DNA from: Lingula anatina
Taxonomy: Eukaryota > Brachiopoda > Lingulata > Lingulida > Lingulidae
NCBI RefSeq assembly: GCF_001039355.2
Contig: NW_019774502.1
Location: 1,185 to 63,184, forward strand
DNA length: 62,000 nucleotides
Reading direction: 5' to 3'
The notes under the pieces are model-generated. The model was not told the DNA's origin, did no database searches, and saw nothing but the letters and a program-made list of their open reading frames with translations. The translations under genes were made by a program, and so were the position numbers. Below, piece by piece: positions 47,182 to 58,180 of the stretch (the first letter of the stretch is position 1; each line of letters begins with the position of its first letter).

Positions 47182-49851
47182 TTACTATTTTTTTTTTTTT
47201 TTTTGTATTTTTTTCCACGTGCCTCTAACACTAACGGCAATAAATATCAGTGCAGTTGGATTCCTATTTCTTGCAAATGTTGGATGGATGAATACATTTA
47301 TTCATAACCAATCTTTTGAACATTCTATAACGCTTACTATGTAAGTAATTGGTGTGTAATGCAGTTACTTCTTTGAAATCTATTTTGATGGCATATTCAG
47401 ATTGTCTCTCTTGGAACGTTTGTTGTCATGTCAACTTATAACAATCATTTAAAATATGCATGAATTTCAGATCGCTTTATATCTAAAATACCGGGGGCGT
47501 ATTCCCAGATATTTTACAGATATTTTACAAATTTACAGATTGTCCACGGACTGTTTTAAAACGGGCAGTCACGGGAAATAGTGAGTATCCCAATCATTTA
47601 AATAATTTTGATTATGCTGTTTTTACTCTTGCATATTTCTAGTAGCCTATCTGTAAAAAAAACTATTGAAGTTTCGTTGTGAATTTCAAAATAAAATAGA
47701 TTTTTACAGTACTCACAGTTCTGTAGTTGACGTTTCATCAGTTTGACAATGAGGCGCATCGTGATCAGGGCGGGTATAAATATGTTAAAGATGATTGCTT
47801 TAAATGCTACATATTATCCATTTAGACACCTGTTTCCGTTGACATAGACCCGCATTTCTTGAAAAGTTTTTTTCTACTTGACAGTGTAGTTGTAATGATA
47901 ATAGAATTGAGTATTTTTTAAAGTATTTTGTCATTCAAGCAACGTCCAAAATGACATGTTTATAGCGGTTGGTAACTGCATTTTAGGTGTGCCCCCCCCC
48001 CCTCCCCAAATCTTAGAGCAATATTAAAGTAGCTATAACAAATTATTAGGCATGCGGAAAAAGTGACTATAAAACCATAACTTAAAAACATATTTTAAGA
48101 GTTTTTAGTGTTTTTTACTTGGTACTGCAGTTAAATCATTTTAATTATCTTTGTCATTTTGTAGTTGTATTTTCAGCATTGTTTTAATAATTATAGATAT
48201 AATTATGTAAGGTACCAGAAGCTTAAGTTTTATTTTTTGATCATATTCATTAATTCACGGAACATATTTAATCATAAATACATATAAAAGGTTATAAATG
48301 GCTTTTATGAAATATCAATCACCAAATTACTAATACACACAGGAGTTCAGCGATATCGGTTTGACGAACATTTACGGCATCTGTTTATTGCAAGGCAATT
48401 TTAATAATAATAATAATAATAATGATAATAATAATAATAAATTTATTTTGAGTCTTAAATCCATTATAACATGTTCAGAAGACTACATATACATAAAACA
48501 ATTATTTAAGAAATCAATAATTAGGAATAGATAAATGAAAAATTACAGAGCTAAACGACAAAAAAAATTAAGAGTATTCTAGATAAAACATACGGATTCT
48601 CACATAAAAGCACATACAGTAAATGACTAAAATATATTTGTTAAGAAAAAATAATCAATTCTAGATAAAAAAAAAAAAAAAAAAAAAAAAACTCATTTGC
48701 ACACAGAAAAGATTATAGTTAGAACAGCCTTGTTTCTTACAGTGCAAAAACGTCATGTTTACCACCTACTCACGTATCTACGACCGGGGAACCCTCTACG
48801 TCACCAATGGAAAATGTTGGGATAGGGTGTAAATATATAATTCTACATATCAGCAATGATCATAAGTAGTTACTGCTTTTACTGGGATACTTAACCACCT
48901 GCGTAATTTGACACGATCCTTCATGTCCTGGTTTAGCTTTTATGTGAATTTAACCCGCCTTCACAGAATCATGAAAGGCCAGGAAATAACATACGAAGTT
49001 CTCTTGATGGTGGTTGACTTTGAACAGGTTTTTCTGATGTGTTTGAACAAACATGTTTGTGCTGAATATCACAAAAGCTATTATGGCAGTTTCTATGTGC
49101 CTGTATCAGTACCTTTTTGGTATATTATTTAGAAATTTGTTCAATGAAAGTACAGCATTTTTGAAAAAATAAAAACTAACCAAGGGATTTTTTAATCCAA
49201 TTATTTTTTCATCTATGAATTTTAATAGTTTCTCGCTATCTTGTCACGCTTGATGTGTCAATTGATTAAGTGCTATTTTCTGTGTGTTGATGTGGATGAT
49301 TTACTTTTAAAAATTATTCAGACACAGAGTTCAGCACCGTTTGAGTACCTGTAAACAAAAAGTAATACCTCACGTATAAGAAATATAAGAAATAAATAAA
49401 CATATTACCACAAAATTTAAGAAGTCCATTAATAACAGTATCTTTGGTAGGTCCTATAACATGTAGGCCTACATCAAAACAGGGATTTTATAATAATAAT
49501 AATAATTTATTATTATTATTATTATTATTATTATAATTTATTGAGCATTAAAATGTGTACAGTTACATTTTACAAGCTCTCTAAACTACAGTTTTACATA
49601 AATTTGCACATAAGCTGAAATAAGTATAACTACTTTAGATCATTATAATACTAAAATACATATAAGCTAACTACCGGTACTTCAGACATATACATTGTAG
49701 CTCACAATGGTAAGACACAACAATTTAACAACATTATTTAAAACACCTCCAAATAGATCCAACTTTTAAAGTTTGCCGCCCATTTTAAGCACCGAAATCC
49801 TTAAATTATCATACACAAAATAAAAAAGAGAGAAGGGGGCAACGAGATAAA
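47182..49851. other. Intergenic with simple repeats and one dispersed repeat
   Basis: A poly-T run lies at about 47189-47204, (AAT)n at about 48402-48441, and a long poly-A at about 48668-48690. At 49493-49538 an (AAT)n block runs straight into (ATT)n, making a perfect potential hairpin. 48045-48200 is related to 57843-58010 (shared GTGACT, AACATATTTTAA and ATCTTTGTCATTTTGTAGTT). No coding exon is supported. Confidence 0.55.
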
Positions 49852-51180
49852 TCAGTTGGTTGTGTCGGTGGTGGATTTGGTGGAATTAGACAAAACCAAA
49901 CCGGAGAAAAATCCTCCGATTTTTTCTTTAAACATCTGGCGGAACTGAGAACCACAAACCAGGATGATGGGCAAACATATACTAGTGTGGATCAGAAAAC
50001 TTATCCTGGACACTGCATCAAAAATGCTGATAACATCATAGAACTCGTTCAACAAATCATAATTCAGAAATGACTGCAACATCATACACACACACTGCGG
50101 CGCACAGAGGATAAAAAACAACACCGATACTGCTACTAAAGAAACGGTGCTGACTATCTCCTTTTTCGGGGTCTGGAAAGCGGCCTGGCTTGTGGTAAGG
50201 CTCTTGCGTATTCTCACCTGTAACCATATTCGGTGTATTATCTTGGAATTCATCATCAAAATACCGAAGAAAAGCAGGCAGTAAGCTGATGTGTGGGCAG
50301 TGAAGTAGATTCTGAACGCTGTGATGAACTCCACGTTGGACAGGTTATTGGCAGGGCAAGAGGTGTCCCCGGTGATGTGACGGTGAACAGCCAAGTACGC
50401 AGAACAACACACAAGGAATAGTAATGAACCGATGATTATCTGTGGAAAGAAAAGGTGGTTTATTCTACTAAAAAGGGAACATATGCGTAACGTCGGTGCC
50501 TCACACATGAGATATTTACATAATTTAGATTAGTACCATTATTCTTGCCGTTTTGTAAGTATAGTACCCTTTAATTTGGAAAGAAATCAACAGTTGTTAA
50601 ACGGTCACATAAAGCAGTAATGAAAAAAATCTAAAGCTGAAAGTGCTGCTCGGTACCTCATAATAACGATCAAACACGGTCAAAAACTTAAATTGATTCG
50701 AAATACAAGAACAAAATAATAATTATGAGAATTTTTTATGAAAATTTTTAAATTGCTAACTGTTTTAATAAGTTAATAAAAAAACAGAATTAAGTCCGCA
50801 GTTTGCTCAATAGACTTTTTTTTAATCAAAATACAGTGTGATTCTTTATATTGCTAAGGATCTATTTCTCTAAAGGCTGATGTCCAAACCCAACTAAACA
50901 TGTTTATGTAATCTACATTTGTTGAGGACCAATAATTAATTAAATGCTCTATGTCGCAGCTTCCGCTCTGTAAAGTCGGGTTTCCGACTTCAGTAATTTA
51001 ATTAAGGTTTAATATTTTGTATTTTGTTTCAAAAACCTTCCGTAATGAAACATTGGAACATAACAAACATACCTGAGTATGACATAATAAAAGATAGCCT
51101 TCAATCTCTTGCAAGCTGTAAAGAATGCGCGTAAGGATCTTACCTTGTGCGTTTAATAATATTTTTCTTTTCACATCAAA

Positions 51181-51212
<32 letters not shown>

Positions 51213-52753
51213 AAAATAGATAAAACCAAACACAAGCAAGCAAACGAGAAGTTACAACGCCTTGAGGAAAAGAAGTTTATATTTGAATAAGAATACAATA
51301 TAGGGTTACTTACACCTTTTAACGTTGCACTGCTTGTTTGTTTCTTCAAAGGGAAGCAGACGACAATGAACCGGTTGACAGTAATGAAGAAGGTGATGAA
51401 GACGCACCAGTCGTACGTAAACGTATACCCCATTACCGTCAACGTGCATACCCAATCAGGAAAAACGGTCTTGTAGAAGTAGATGTTAGATACATGTACA
51501 ATTAAGAAAATACTGCAGGTCAACTCCATAACTAGACGACATATGCTAACCGTGGCGTACGTGATAAAGAGGAACAACGCCGATTCGGAAAAAGCAGATT
51601 TTCCTCCGCTATGTAAAATAGAGACGAGGATCCCATCGAGGATGATGCCTAAAGGGCACATCAACACCGATACATACGCCAAGGTTGTGCTGAATCTTTG
51701 GTCTTCTTCATATGTCCCTTTAGGTAAAACTGCTGAGACGCATTTTAGACCGTCGTCCACGATATCCACTGTCAAAAGTTCCACGCCGTCTGGCAGGAGG
51801 TCTGCACATGCCATGCTAACGCTAGCTTTTGGCTCCAACAACGTGAAATCGGCCACATGGTGACTGAGTGGACACAATAACCTGTGTGTGGTGAATTTAA
51901 CTTCATATGACGCGCAGATGTAGGCTTGGGGCAGGGAGCTGTTTAATTTGACACATTCTTCCTCTGATGTACCCAGCATGAGTTCAGCCACGAAATCTGA
52001 CGGAGAAAGTTCAGTCAAACCACAAGGGCCGTCATAAGTGGAGGGGGAAAACAGAGGATTTCCAAGGACCACGTCATTTTCAGCTCGTCTTTTAACTAGA
52101 CATAAGAAATAACGCAGACCATAATTCTCGTTGAGTACATTGTTCACTATCTTTTCGGATTCTTTCTTGCTCGTGCTATCAAGAGTGAGAGAATTCTCAG
52201 TTTCGTTGAGTCGCTTCTTTGGGGATGCGCGGAGACAAATGGTTTTCGTGTCCGTTAGTACCGAGTCAGATACATTTCCCGCGGTTCTTGTAGTGTTCAC
52301 ACCCACCATGCGTTTAACATTGATTCCGTTAGCTACATCGACGATTTGTTTTGTTGCTGAGAGACCGACCGACACGAGTTCGTCTAGCTTCCTTTTCAAT
52401 TCGATGAAGGTCATTTCGTTCTCGTTGCTCTCGTCTATGAATATGCGACACTGGGTCGCGTTTACCCCGATGACAAAAACGGGATGAGCCCGTGGAGCTT
52501 CTTGATAAAAAGTGAACACGTCGAATTGGCATTCTTGAGTCAATAAATTAAACAGAGTTTGTTGAGACACTTCTGCGCGTATCCCGGCAGAGGACATGAT
52601 TTGATCGAAACTGTCGGCAGAGAGGTTAAAATGACAATTGGACAAGGCATCAATTCTGCCAGCCAGGTCTCCAGTAGGGGTGCCACCAAGCAGGGACATA
52701 AGCTGGTACATCGAGAAGCGCACGAGACAAAAAGGGATGACATAAAACAGCAT
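49852..52753 (-). CDS. Receptor R1: large-ectodomain seven-transmembrane protein, copy 1
   Basis: Two exons, 52753-51314 and 50439-49852, joined at phase 0 (donor GGT|GTAAGT, acceptor TTTCCACAG), giving 675 residues. A signal peptide (MLFYVIPFCLVRFSMYQLM) leads to about 350 extracellular residues with some 14 cysteines and many N-glycosylation sites; I recognise no domain and see no clear GPS cleavage motif. Helix 1 starts near FSTTLAYVSVLMCPLG. Helix 3 ends with TVNRFIVVCFPLKK, an NRF in the DRY position. Exon 2 supplies helices 4-7, with CAPQC where CWxP is usual and HTSICLPIIL where NPxxY is usual. This is a divergent rhodopsin-like receptor with an unusually large ectodomain. The ligand and signalling are unknown. 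The start chosen is the first ATG; an upstream TTG is in frame. Confidence 0.85.
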
Positions 52754-53403
52754 TTTGGTAGTGCGATACAAATCGTGAGTTCTTTGAAGAATTTAAATAT
52801 TCTGCATATATTGTTCAGCTTACCCGGCAGATGTTTTTGTACTTGTTAGTCACCTTGGCCCGTCTACACTAAGAAATGATTGCAATGTTTTTTCCTCACA
52901 GAAAGAAAAAGTTAATGGAAAGTTTATTTCCTTTCATTCCACATATGTTTCTTTATGCCACCACTCTTCTGATCTCTTCCCAGAACGATCTCCGTCTTGC
53001 TCTATGACGGATTTTTGACGGAAAGGCCGCTTAAGTAGAAGGCGGAGGCTGCGTGTGAGGTATGGTTCTGTCATTTAGATAATGAAAACGCACAGTTGAG
53101 ATGGCGTAATGGGGTTTTTCATGCCTCAAATAACCCGTGCTCAGCACATTTGCAAGTTGCTAATGTTGCTTCAATTTTGCTATCATCTAGACCACTATCG
53201 CCTCTGAAAGATTAATGGTTGAAGTTTTGTCCATGTTTTTTTTTCATGTTTCCACTGCTTTTCCGTTTCAGCTTAGCACTTATTGCTATAATATTGAAAT
53301 ACTGTACCCAAACGTGTTTCTAGATTTTTTTAACTTCAGAAGAACATTTATTGTCATTAATTTACATAATCAGCTTTTCCTCAAAAAAGGAGCACGCACT
53401 TAG
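52754..53403. promoter_or_regulatory. Duplicated 5' flank of receptor R1
   Basis: About 650 bases upstream of R1 recur upstream of R2 (61080-61729) with only a few substitutions that I can find. The region should hold the promoter. A GC-rich patch (GGCCGCTTAAGTAGAAGGCGGAGG, about 53023-53047, written here only to locate it) is conserved. The identical open frame inside both copies has no domain and is probably not coding. Confidence 0.5.
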
Positions 53404-54863
53404 GCTTTTGAAATATGTAAGCATTACAGTTTTTGACAAAATATATCCAGTATTTACTAAAATTCTTAAAGAACACAATTTTTTTCTGTAAGATTTGACC
53501 TCGACAAGTAAATTGAAATTAACACCGATGACACAGAAATAGGCTTATGCCCAAGACCAGTATGGTTACCAACAAAGCCAGAGAATGTATCATGGTTATG
53601 GCGCTTGTTCTTCGTTAGCGTTCTTGTACTTTATATTTGTCCAAAATCATGGATATACGATCCAAAAACAAGTTTTAGATTTGTAAACTTCTTGTTTTTG
53701 AGTTTCTCTCATTAATGGCCATGAACCAAACAAAACAAATTACCCTCCTTCCCCCCCCCCCCCTCCAAAAAAATAAATAAATAAAAATAACAAAAAAATA
53801 AAAAAAAGGTTATACGGTAGATCGTCTCAACAGGTTTGGTAAGGTGATGAAGGGAAAATTGGCGAAATTTAATGACAGTTTCACTTGACAAGGTCTACCG
53901 CACATTGTGTACCTTTAAAAGATATTATTTCAATAGCATGCACCATTATGCAGTTGTTGCGTGTGTAGTAATGGCTATTGCGCACAACCACTTAAAAGAA
54001 TTGAAAAATATTCACTTTAACAGAGCGCATCAGTAACTTCAAGGTGACTTGGCGTGTTTGATTACCAGACCATTGCTTAAAACCTAGCCAAAATAATTTG
54101 GCCGGAATAAACGGCCATTTACGAAATTAACCTTTTTACATTTTTGTGAACGCTTGAAATTTGTAAGCATTAAAGTTTTTGACAAAATATACCCATTATA
54201 TACCCAGTATATACCCAATTACTAAAATTCTTAAAGAACACAAATTTCTTATGCAAGTTTTGACCTCGACAGATAAATTGAAATTAACACTGATGACACA
54301 GAGATAGCCCTATGCCCAAGACCAGTATGGTTACCGACAGCAGCCAGGGAATGTATCATGGTTATGGCGCTTGTTCTTCGTTAGCGATCTTGTGCTATAT
54401 ATATATATATAAAATCATGGTTATGCGATCCAAAAACAAGTCTTTAAGTTGTAAGTTTCTTGTTCTCTATCATAATGGCGATGAAGACTGTTGAATTTCA
54501 ATTGCAACTAAAAAAAATGAATTAGGACCTTCCTCTCCCCCCTCCCCCGAAAAAAAAGGTGGGGTAAACGGTAGATCGACATCATAAAATAATAGTCTCA
54601 ACAGGTTTGGTAAGGTACCAGACAAGGTCTAACGTGCATTGGGTAAGATATGATTACATAGCATGTGTGTAATTGGCGTGTGCATTAATGGATATTGCGC
54701 CCAACCACTTTGAAGAATTGAAAAATATTCACTTGAACAGAGCAAATCAGAAACCGCAAAAGATTTGGCGTGTTTGATTATTAGACCAATGCTTCCAACC
54801 TAAGAAAAATAACTTGACCAGAATGACTTAGGTTATTTACAAAATGAGCCTTATAATTTTGTG
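53404..54863. repeat. Tandem pair of repeats of about 0.7 kb
   Basis: Two diverged copies, about 53404-54150 and 54151-54863, share an opening TGTAAGCATTA(C/A)AG and the phrases CTAAAATTCTTAAAGAACAC, CCAAGACCAGTATGGTTACC and GTTCTTCGTTAGCG. Both end TTTTGTGAACGCTTG or lie next to it. A third, rearranged copy begins at the right edge of the window after receptor R2. No coding capacity is apparent. Confidence 0.75.
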
Positions 54864-55244
54864 AACGCTTGTGATGGAAATGCGCAATTATTTCGTGCAG
54901 ATAAAGACCGTCACGATAGGTGGTAATGCATTAGATAATTATTTATTTAGCCAATTATAAAATCAGGAAATTATCTTCCTTTTGAGCAAATTTCTTATGT
55001 GTATAAAGTTAAAATGATACAATAAATAGATAAATTAAGAATTAGATTTAAAAAGACAAAATTTAAATTAAATTTTATTAAAATTTATTTAACATTAAAA
55101 TATGCATTATACTGCACTCGGATAAAAACTGTTAAAAAAGTGAAAATTAAGAATCTGCTGTTGCTACGTCAAATTGTAAAAAAGTGTAATACTGGGTGCA
55201 CGTGAAAAGAGTCTCTCGTGATGTCTTTTTCTCCAATGTGAGGC
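54864..55244. other. AT-rich spacer, probable 3' end of the retroelement relic
   Basis: Minus-strand sequence directly after the retroelement fragment, with frame breaks. Otherwise nothing recognised. Confidence 0.4.
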
Positions 55245-55478
55245 TCAAAAAATATCACTCAACTTGGGGAGATCCTGACCAATAATCTTACTTGCAGTTT
55301 TGACGACATAACTTAGATTTTTATGTTCCTCCCCTGTAGTCCAGTTAAACCATATTGATAAACCATACGTCAGAATATTTTTGATCAAATCCCTGTAAAA
55401 ATTAACTAAAATAGGCACACTGTCGATAAAAGTCCTGAGTGATCTTAAACTTCCTCGTGTCTTCTTTACGTTCTTCAT
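55245..55478 (-). pseudogene. Non-LTR retrotransposon ORF2 C-terminal fragment
   Basis: LRSLRTFIDSVPILVNFYRD and the following block with LTYGLSIWFN ... KNLSYVVKTASKIIGQDL match the end of the reverse-transcriptase ORF of CR1/Rex/L2-like elements. In those elements a FYR...ESVLSYG...WYGN...IVK.ASKI pattern is standard. Only this stretch remains; 5' sequence is missing and the 3' continuation is in other frames. Confidence 0.7.
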
Positions 55479-55697
55479 GGTTTTATCTTTCCAGATAAGT
55501 TTACTGTTCAGGGGAGGAGCCAGGATTATTTGAAAGGGGGTCCACGGATACGAAGCCGACCCCCCTCCCCCCTTGTCGTGGGGTTTGGGTGAACGGTGCC
55601 ATTTGGTGCAGTTTAGAAATATTATCAGCTAGTCAAAATTCTAATTTCCAGAGGGGACCACTGATGTGATTTTTCTTTCAGAAATCAAAGGGCGGGG
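55479..55697. other. Spacer before assembly gap
   Basis: Contains CAGGGGAGGAGCCAGGATTA near 55508, which resembles the end of a further CAGGGGCGGA-type MITE. The other end is probably in or beyond the gap. Confidence 0.4.
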
Positions 55698-55969
55698 NNN
55701 NNNNNNNNNNNNNNNNNNNNNNNNNNNNNNNNNNNNNNNNNNNNNNNNNNNNNNNNNNNNNNNNNNNNNNNNNNNNNNNNNNNNNNNNNNNNNNNNNNNN
55801 NNNNNNNNNNNNNNNNNNNNNNNNNNNNNNNNNNNNNNNNNNNNNNNNNNNNNNNNNNNNNNNNNNNNNNNNNNNNNNNNNNNNNNNNNNNNNNNNNNNN
55901 NNNNNNNNNNNNNNNNNNNNNNNNNNNNNNNNNNNNNNNNNNNNNNNNNNNNNNNNNNNNNNNNNNNNN
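55698..55969. other. Assembly gap (272 N)
   Basis: A run of Ns. The true length is not known from the sequence. GA-rich simple repeat follows directly (56005-56027). Confidence 0.98.
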
Positions 55970-56988
55970 ACTTTGGTCTTCTTTAGCGTTCAGAGTATTT
56001 TTGCGGAAAGAGAGAGAGAGAGAGAGACTTGGGAATGTTGGTTTCAATTCTTAATGTTATTTTACTGGTGTTTTTCCAGGAGTTCCTCATGCAGTTCAAC
56101 AAAACCGTTATGAACAAGCTGTAAGTTTCATTTTTGCAATAATAATAAAGAGAAAACGTTTGCAATAGGTAGGCCTATAATTAAAAAAAATGGGGATTTC
56201 TGCAAATAATTTAGTGTTAAGTTAACATCTTTTTTGCTGGTCAGTTCAACAAACAGATTTTGTATACACGCGTTTGCAAGTAGGCCTTACCATGATGTCT
56301 ACTAAAGTAACGTAAAGCGGTACTTGTTATCGACGACAATGCCAGCGCCTTTGTTTGCCAGCCATATGCTCGATCTCTCTCTATTTTTTCTGGTGTTTCG
56401 TGAGGGTTTTGGAATGAAATTAATGACACCAAGTTTTGATTTTCCCAACAGGCATTAAGAACAACCATGCGCTGCAAATTACGGATCTTGCTATATAAAT
56501 ATTTACTTAGTAACGCGAAATGTTTGGTTAAGAAGTTTTAGCGGAAGATGACGTGGCATAAAATTGCCGTAACCATGGACCATGCCCATGCCTGTTTATA
56601 CCACATCAAAAAATCTGATACGTGCCTTTTACTAAAATTTAAAAAAAAAAACTTCTTTGCGTCAATACCAGTACTTTATTTTTTCTTTTCTTCTTTTCTA
56701 ACATTTTGAAAATTCCAGCAAAACCCTTCCCTCTGCATGCAGGTTCTAGAGCTTCTAGAGTTCTGCATCACGTGAATAACAATAAACAAAAAGTAATTCC
56801 CTTTTCGTAACAACCATCTTAATTGAACAGCTAGCAACAACAACAAAAAAAGAAATACAGGTAAATCAACATGTTGAGTTTGTTTCAAAATACAAACACC
56901 TTCCAGTTAATAAGTTATAAATTTTCAGCTCAAATCGTACCAAACACCCTCGGAATGCAGTGGAGACAGTTGCTGTCGTGATGGACAT
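55970..56988. other. Intergenic, no firm gene
   Basis: A GA tract lies at 56005-56027. A 41-base interval, 56080-56120, is bracketed by a good acceptor (TTTTTCCAG) and a good donor (GTAAGT), but it has no recognisable content. Confidence 0.4.
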
Positions 56989-57156
56989 CAGGCCCGTAGC
57001 CAGCAATTTCAAAGGCGGGGTTCTTTTTCCGAAAAAGTGGACCTTTTACCATATAATCCCCATGTACCTAGGTCAAATTTTTTTCCAGAGTGGACCTTTT
57101 TCCAGCAAAAAGGGGGGTTCTTTCGAACCCCCCGAACCCCCCTGGCTACGGGCCTG
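56989..57156. repeat. 168-bp MITE with 5-bp target duplication
   Basis: The left end is CAGGCCCGTAGCCAG and the right end is CTGGCTACGGGCCTG, a perfect 15-base inverted repeat. GACAT flanks both sides (56984-56988, 57157-57161). It is the best-preserved copy of the family also found at 38041, 39018 and 41386. Confidence 0.9.
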
Positions 57157-57509
57157 GACATGGAGTCTTTGTTGGACGCTTAAACGATGGAAAGTCTGAA
57201 CATCGGAGTCGGAGGCTTTGGTGGTCTTCTTCTTGGTGTTAGTAAGTGTGATAATCATAGTTATCCCATATAGACAAAGCCAATAACCAGATAAAACAAT
57301 AGTAGCCTATACTGGTAGGCCTATAGGCCTAATTTCTGTTACATTTACTTTATTACAGTGATAATATATCTTGTTACGTCACAATTTATTTACAATGAGC
57401 TACTTCATTTTCAACAACATCATAGGCCTACAGATAGGCCTACAGGTATATGTATTGGGGTAGGCCCTATATGGATACGCCACCCAGACAAAAGGAAAGG
57501 ATAGTACCC
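57157..57509. other. Spacer rich in TAGGCCTA words
   Basis: Between about 57300 and 57475 the word AGGCCTA and its complement occur at least six times. An ATG at 57187 followed by an open stretch to TTA|GTAAGT could be a small first exon, but nothing supports it further. Confidence 0.4.
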
Positions 57510-57830
57510 GTTTTCAAGGAAACTAAAGTGTGAGTAAAACCCCAATATCAAACATGTATCAGCAAATAATCAACTTTTAAAAAAATTGTCTCAGAATTTT
57601 CACATGCCCGAGCCCAGAAAAAAATTCATGCACATTTCTCTGATTGTTAAAACTTGCGAAGTAGGCTACACCTGACCAGAAAAAAAGCCGAATTTACAAA
57701 TGGTAACAAATCTCATTCGATACTGCACACGATCAGCAATCTCACCTAACACTACGTGGAGATCAGTTTCGGTTTCATGCTGTTGGTGCCTGGGTTACCA
57801 AATATTTATTTTACTTTAACAGTGATAACA
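57510..57830 (-). promoter_or_regulatory. Orphan copy of the gene B/D 5' leader
   Basis: The minus strand contains GTTAG|GTGAGATTGCTGATC (exon end 57746) in the same context as upstream of genes B and D (CAACAGCATGAAAC before it, GAATGAGATTTGTTACC after). No module exon or finger exon follows on this strand within the window. Confidence 0.55.
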
Positions 57831-58180
57831 GTTTATTATAATGAATAGACATGCGAAAAAAGTGACTCTTAACATTTTTCTGAAAACATATTTTAACAGG
57901 TTTCACAATGGGTGAGTTATTAAAAGCGGTCTTTTACCTAGCCTACTGATAATGATTTTCAATATCTTTGTCATTTTGTAGTTTTATTGTCAGTAATTTT
58001 TAAATAATTTAATTTTGCTGTCGTGATGGACCAGCAGATGGAGCTCTAAGAATACACCAGAAAGGGATTTATAAAAATAATTATTATTTACTTATTGTCT
58101 TGAAAAGAGATTATGGTATGATCCGTGAGAGAGTGAGAAACAGAGAGAGAGAGCAGGTTGAGCGGGACAGCGAGATAGGT
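57831..58180. other. 3' flank of receptor R2 with dispersed repeat
   Basis: 57843-58010 is related to 48045-48200, and GCAGATGGAGCTCT near 58035 recalls 44390. No gene. Confidence 0.5.

Noticed and set aside
48908-49132. 74-residue plus-strand frame
   Set aside because: No motif, no splice context and no homologous copy in the window.
52131-52487. Long plus-strand open frames opposite receptor exons (also 51483-51863, 59803-60183, 60457-60813)
   Set aside because: They are antisense to the well-supported receptor exons and have no independent features.
53215-53403. Identical 62-residue open frame upstream of both receptors
   Set aside because: The identity is explained by the recent duplication of the whole region. 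No domain, codon signature or splice context supports coding.
56080-56120. 41-base interval with good acceptor and donor
   Set aside because: Too short to test, next to an assembly gap, with no partner exons identified.
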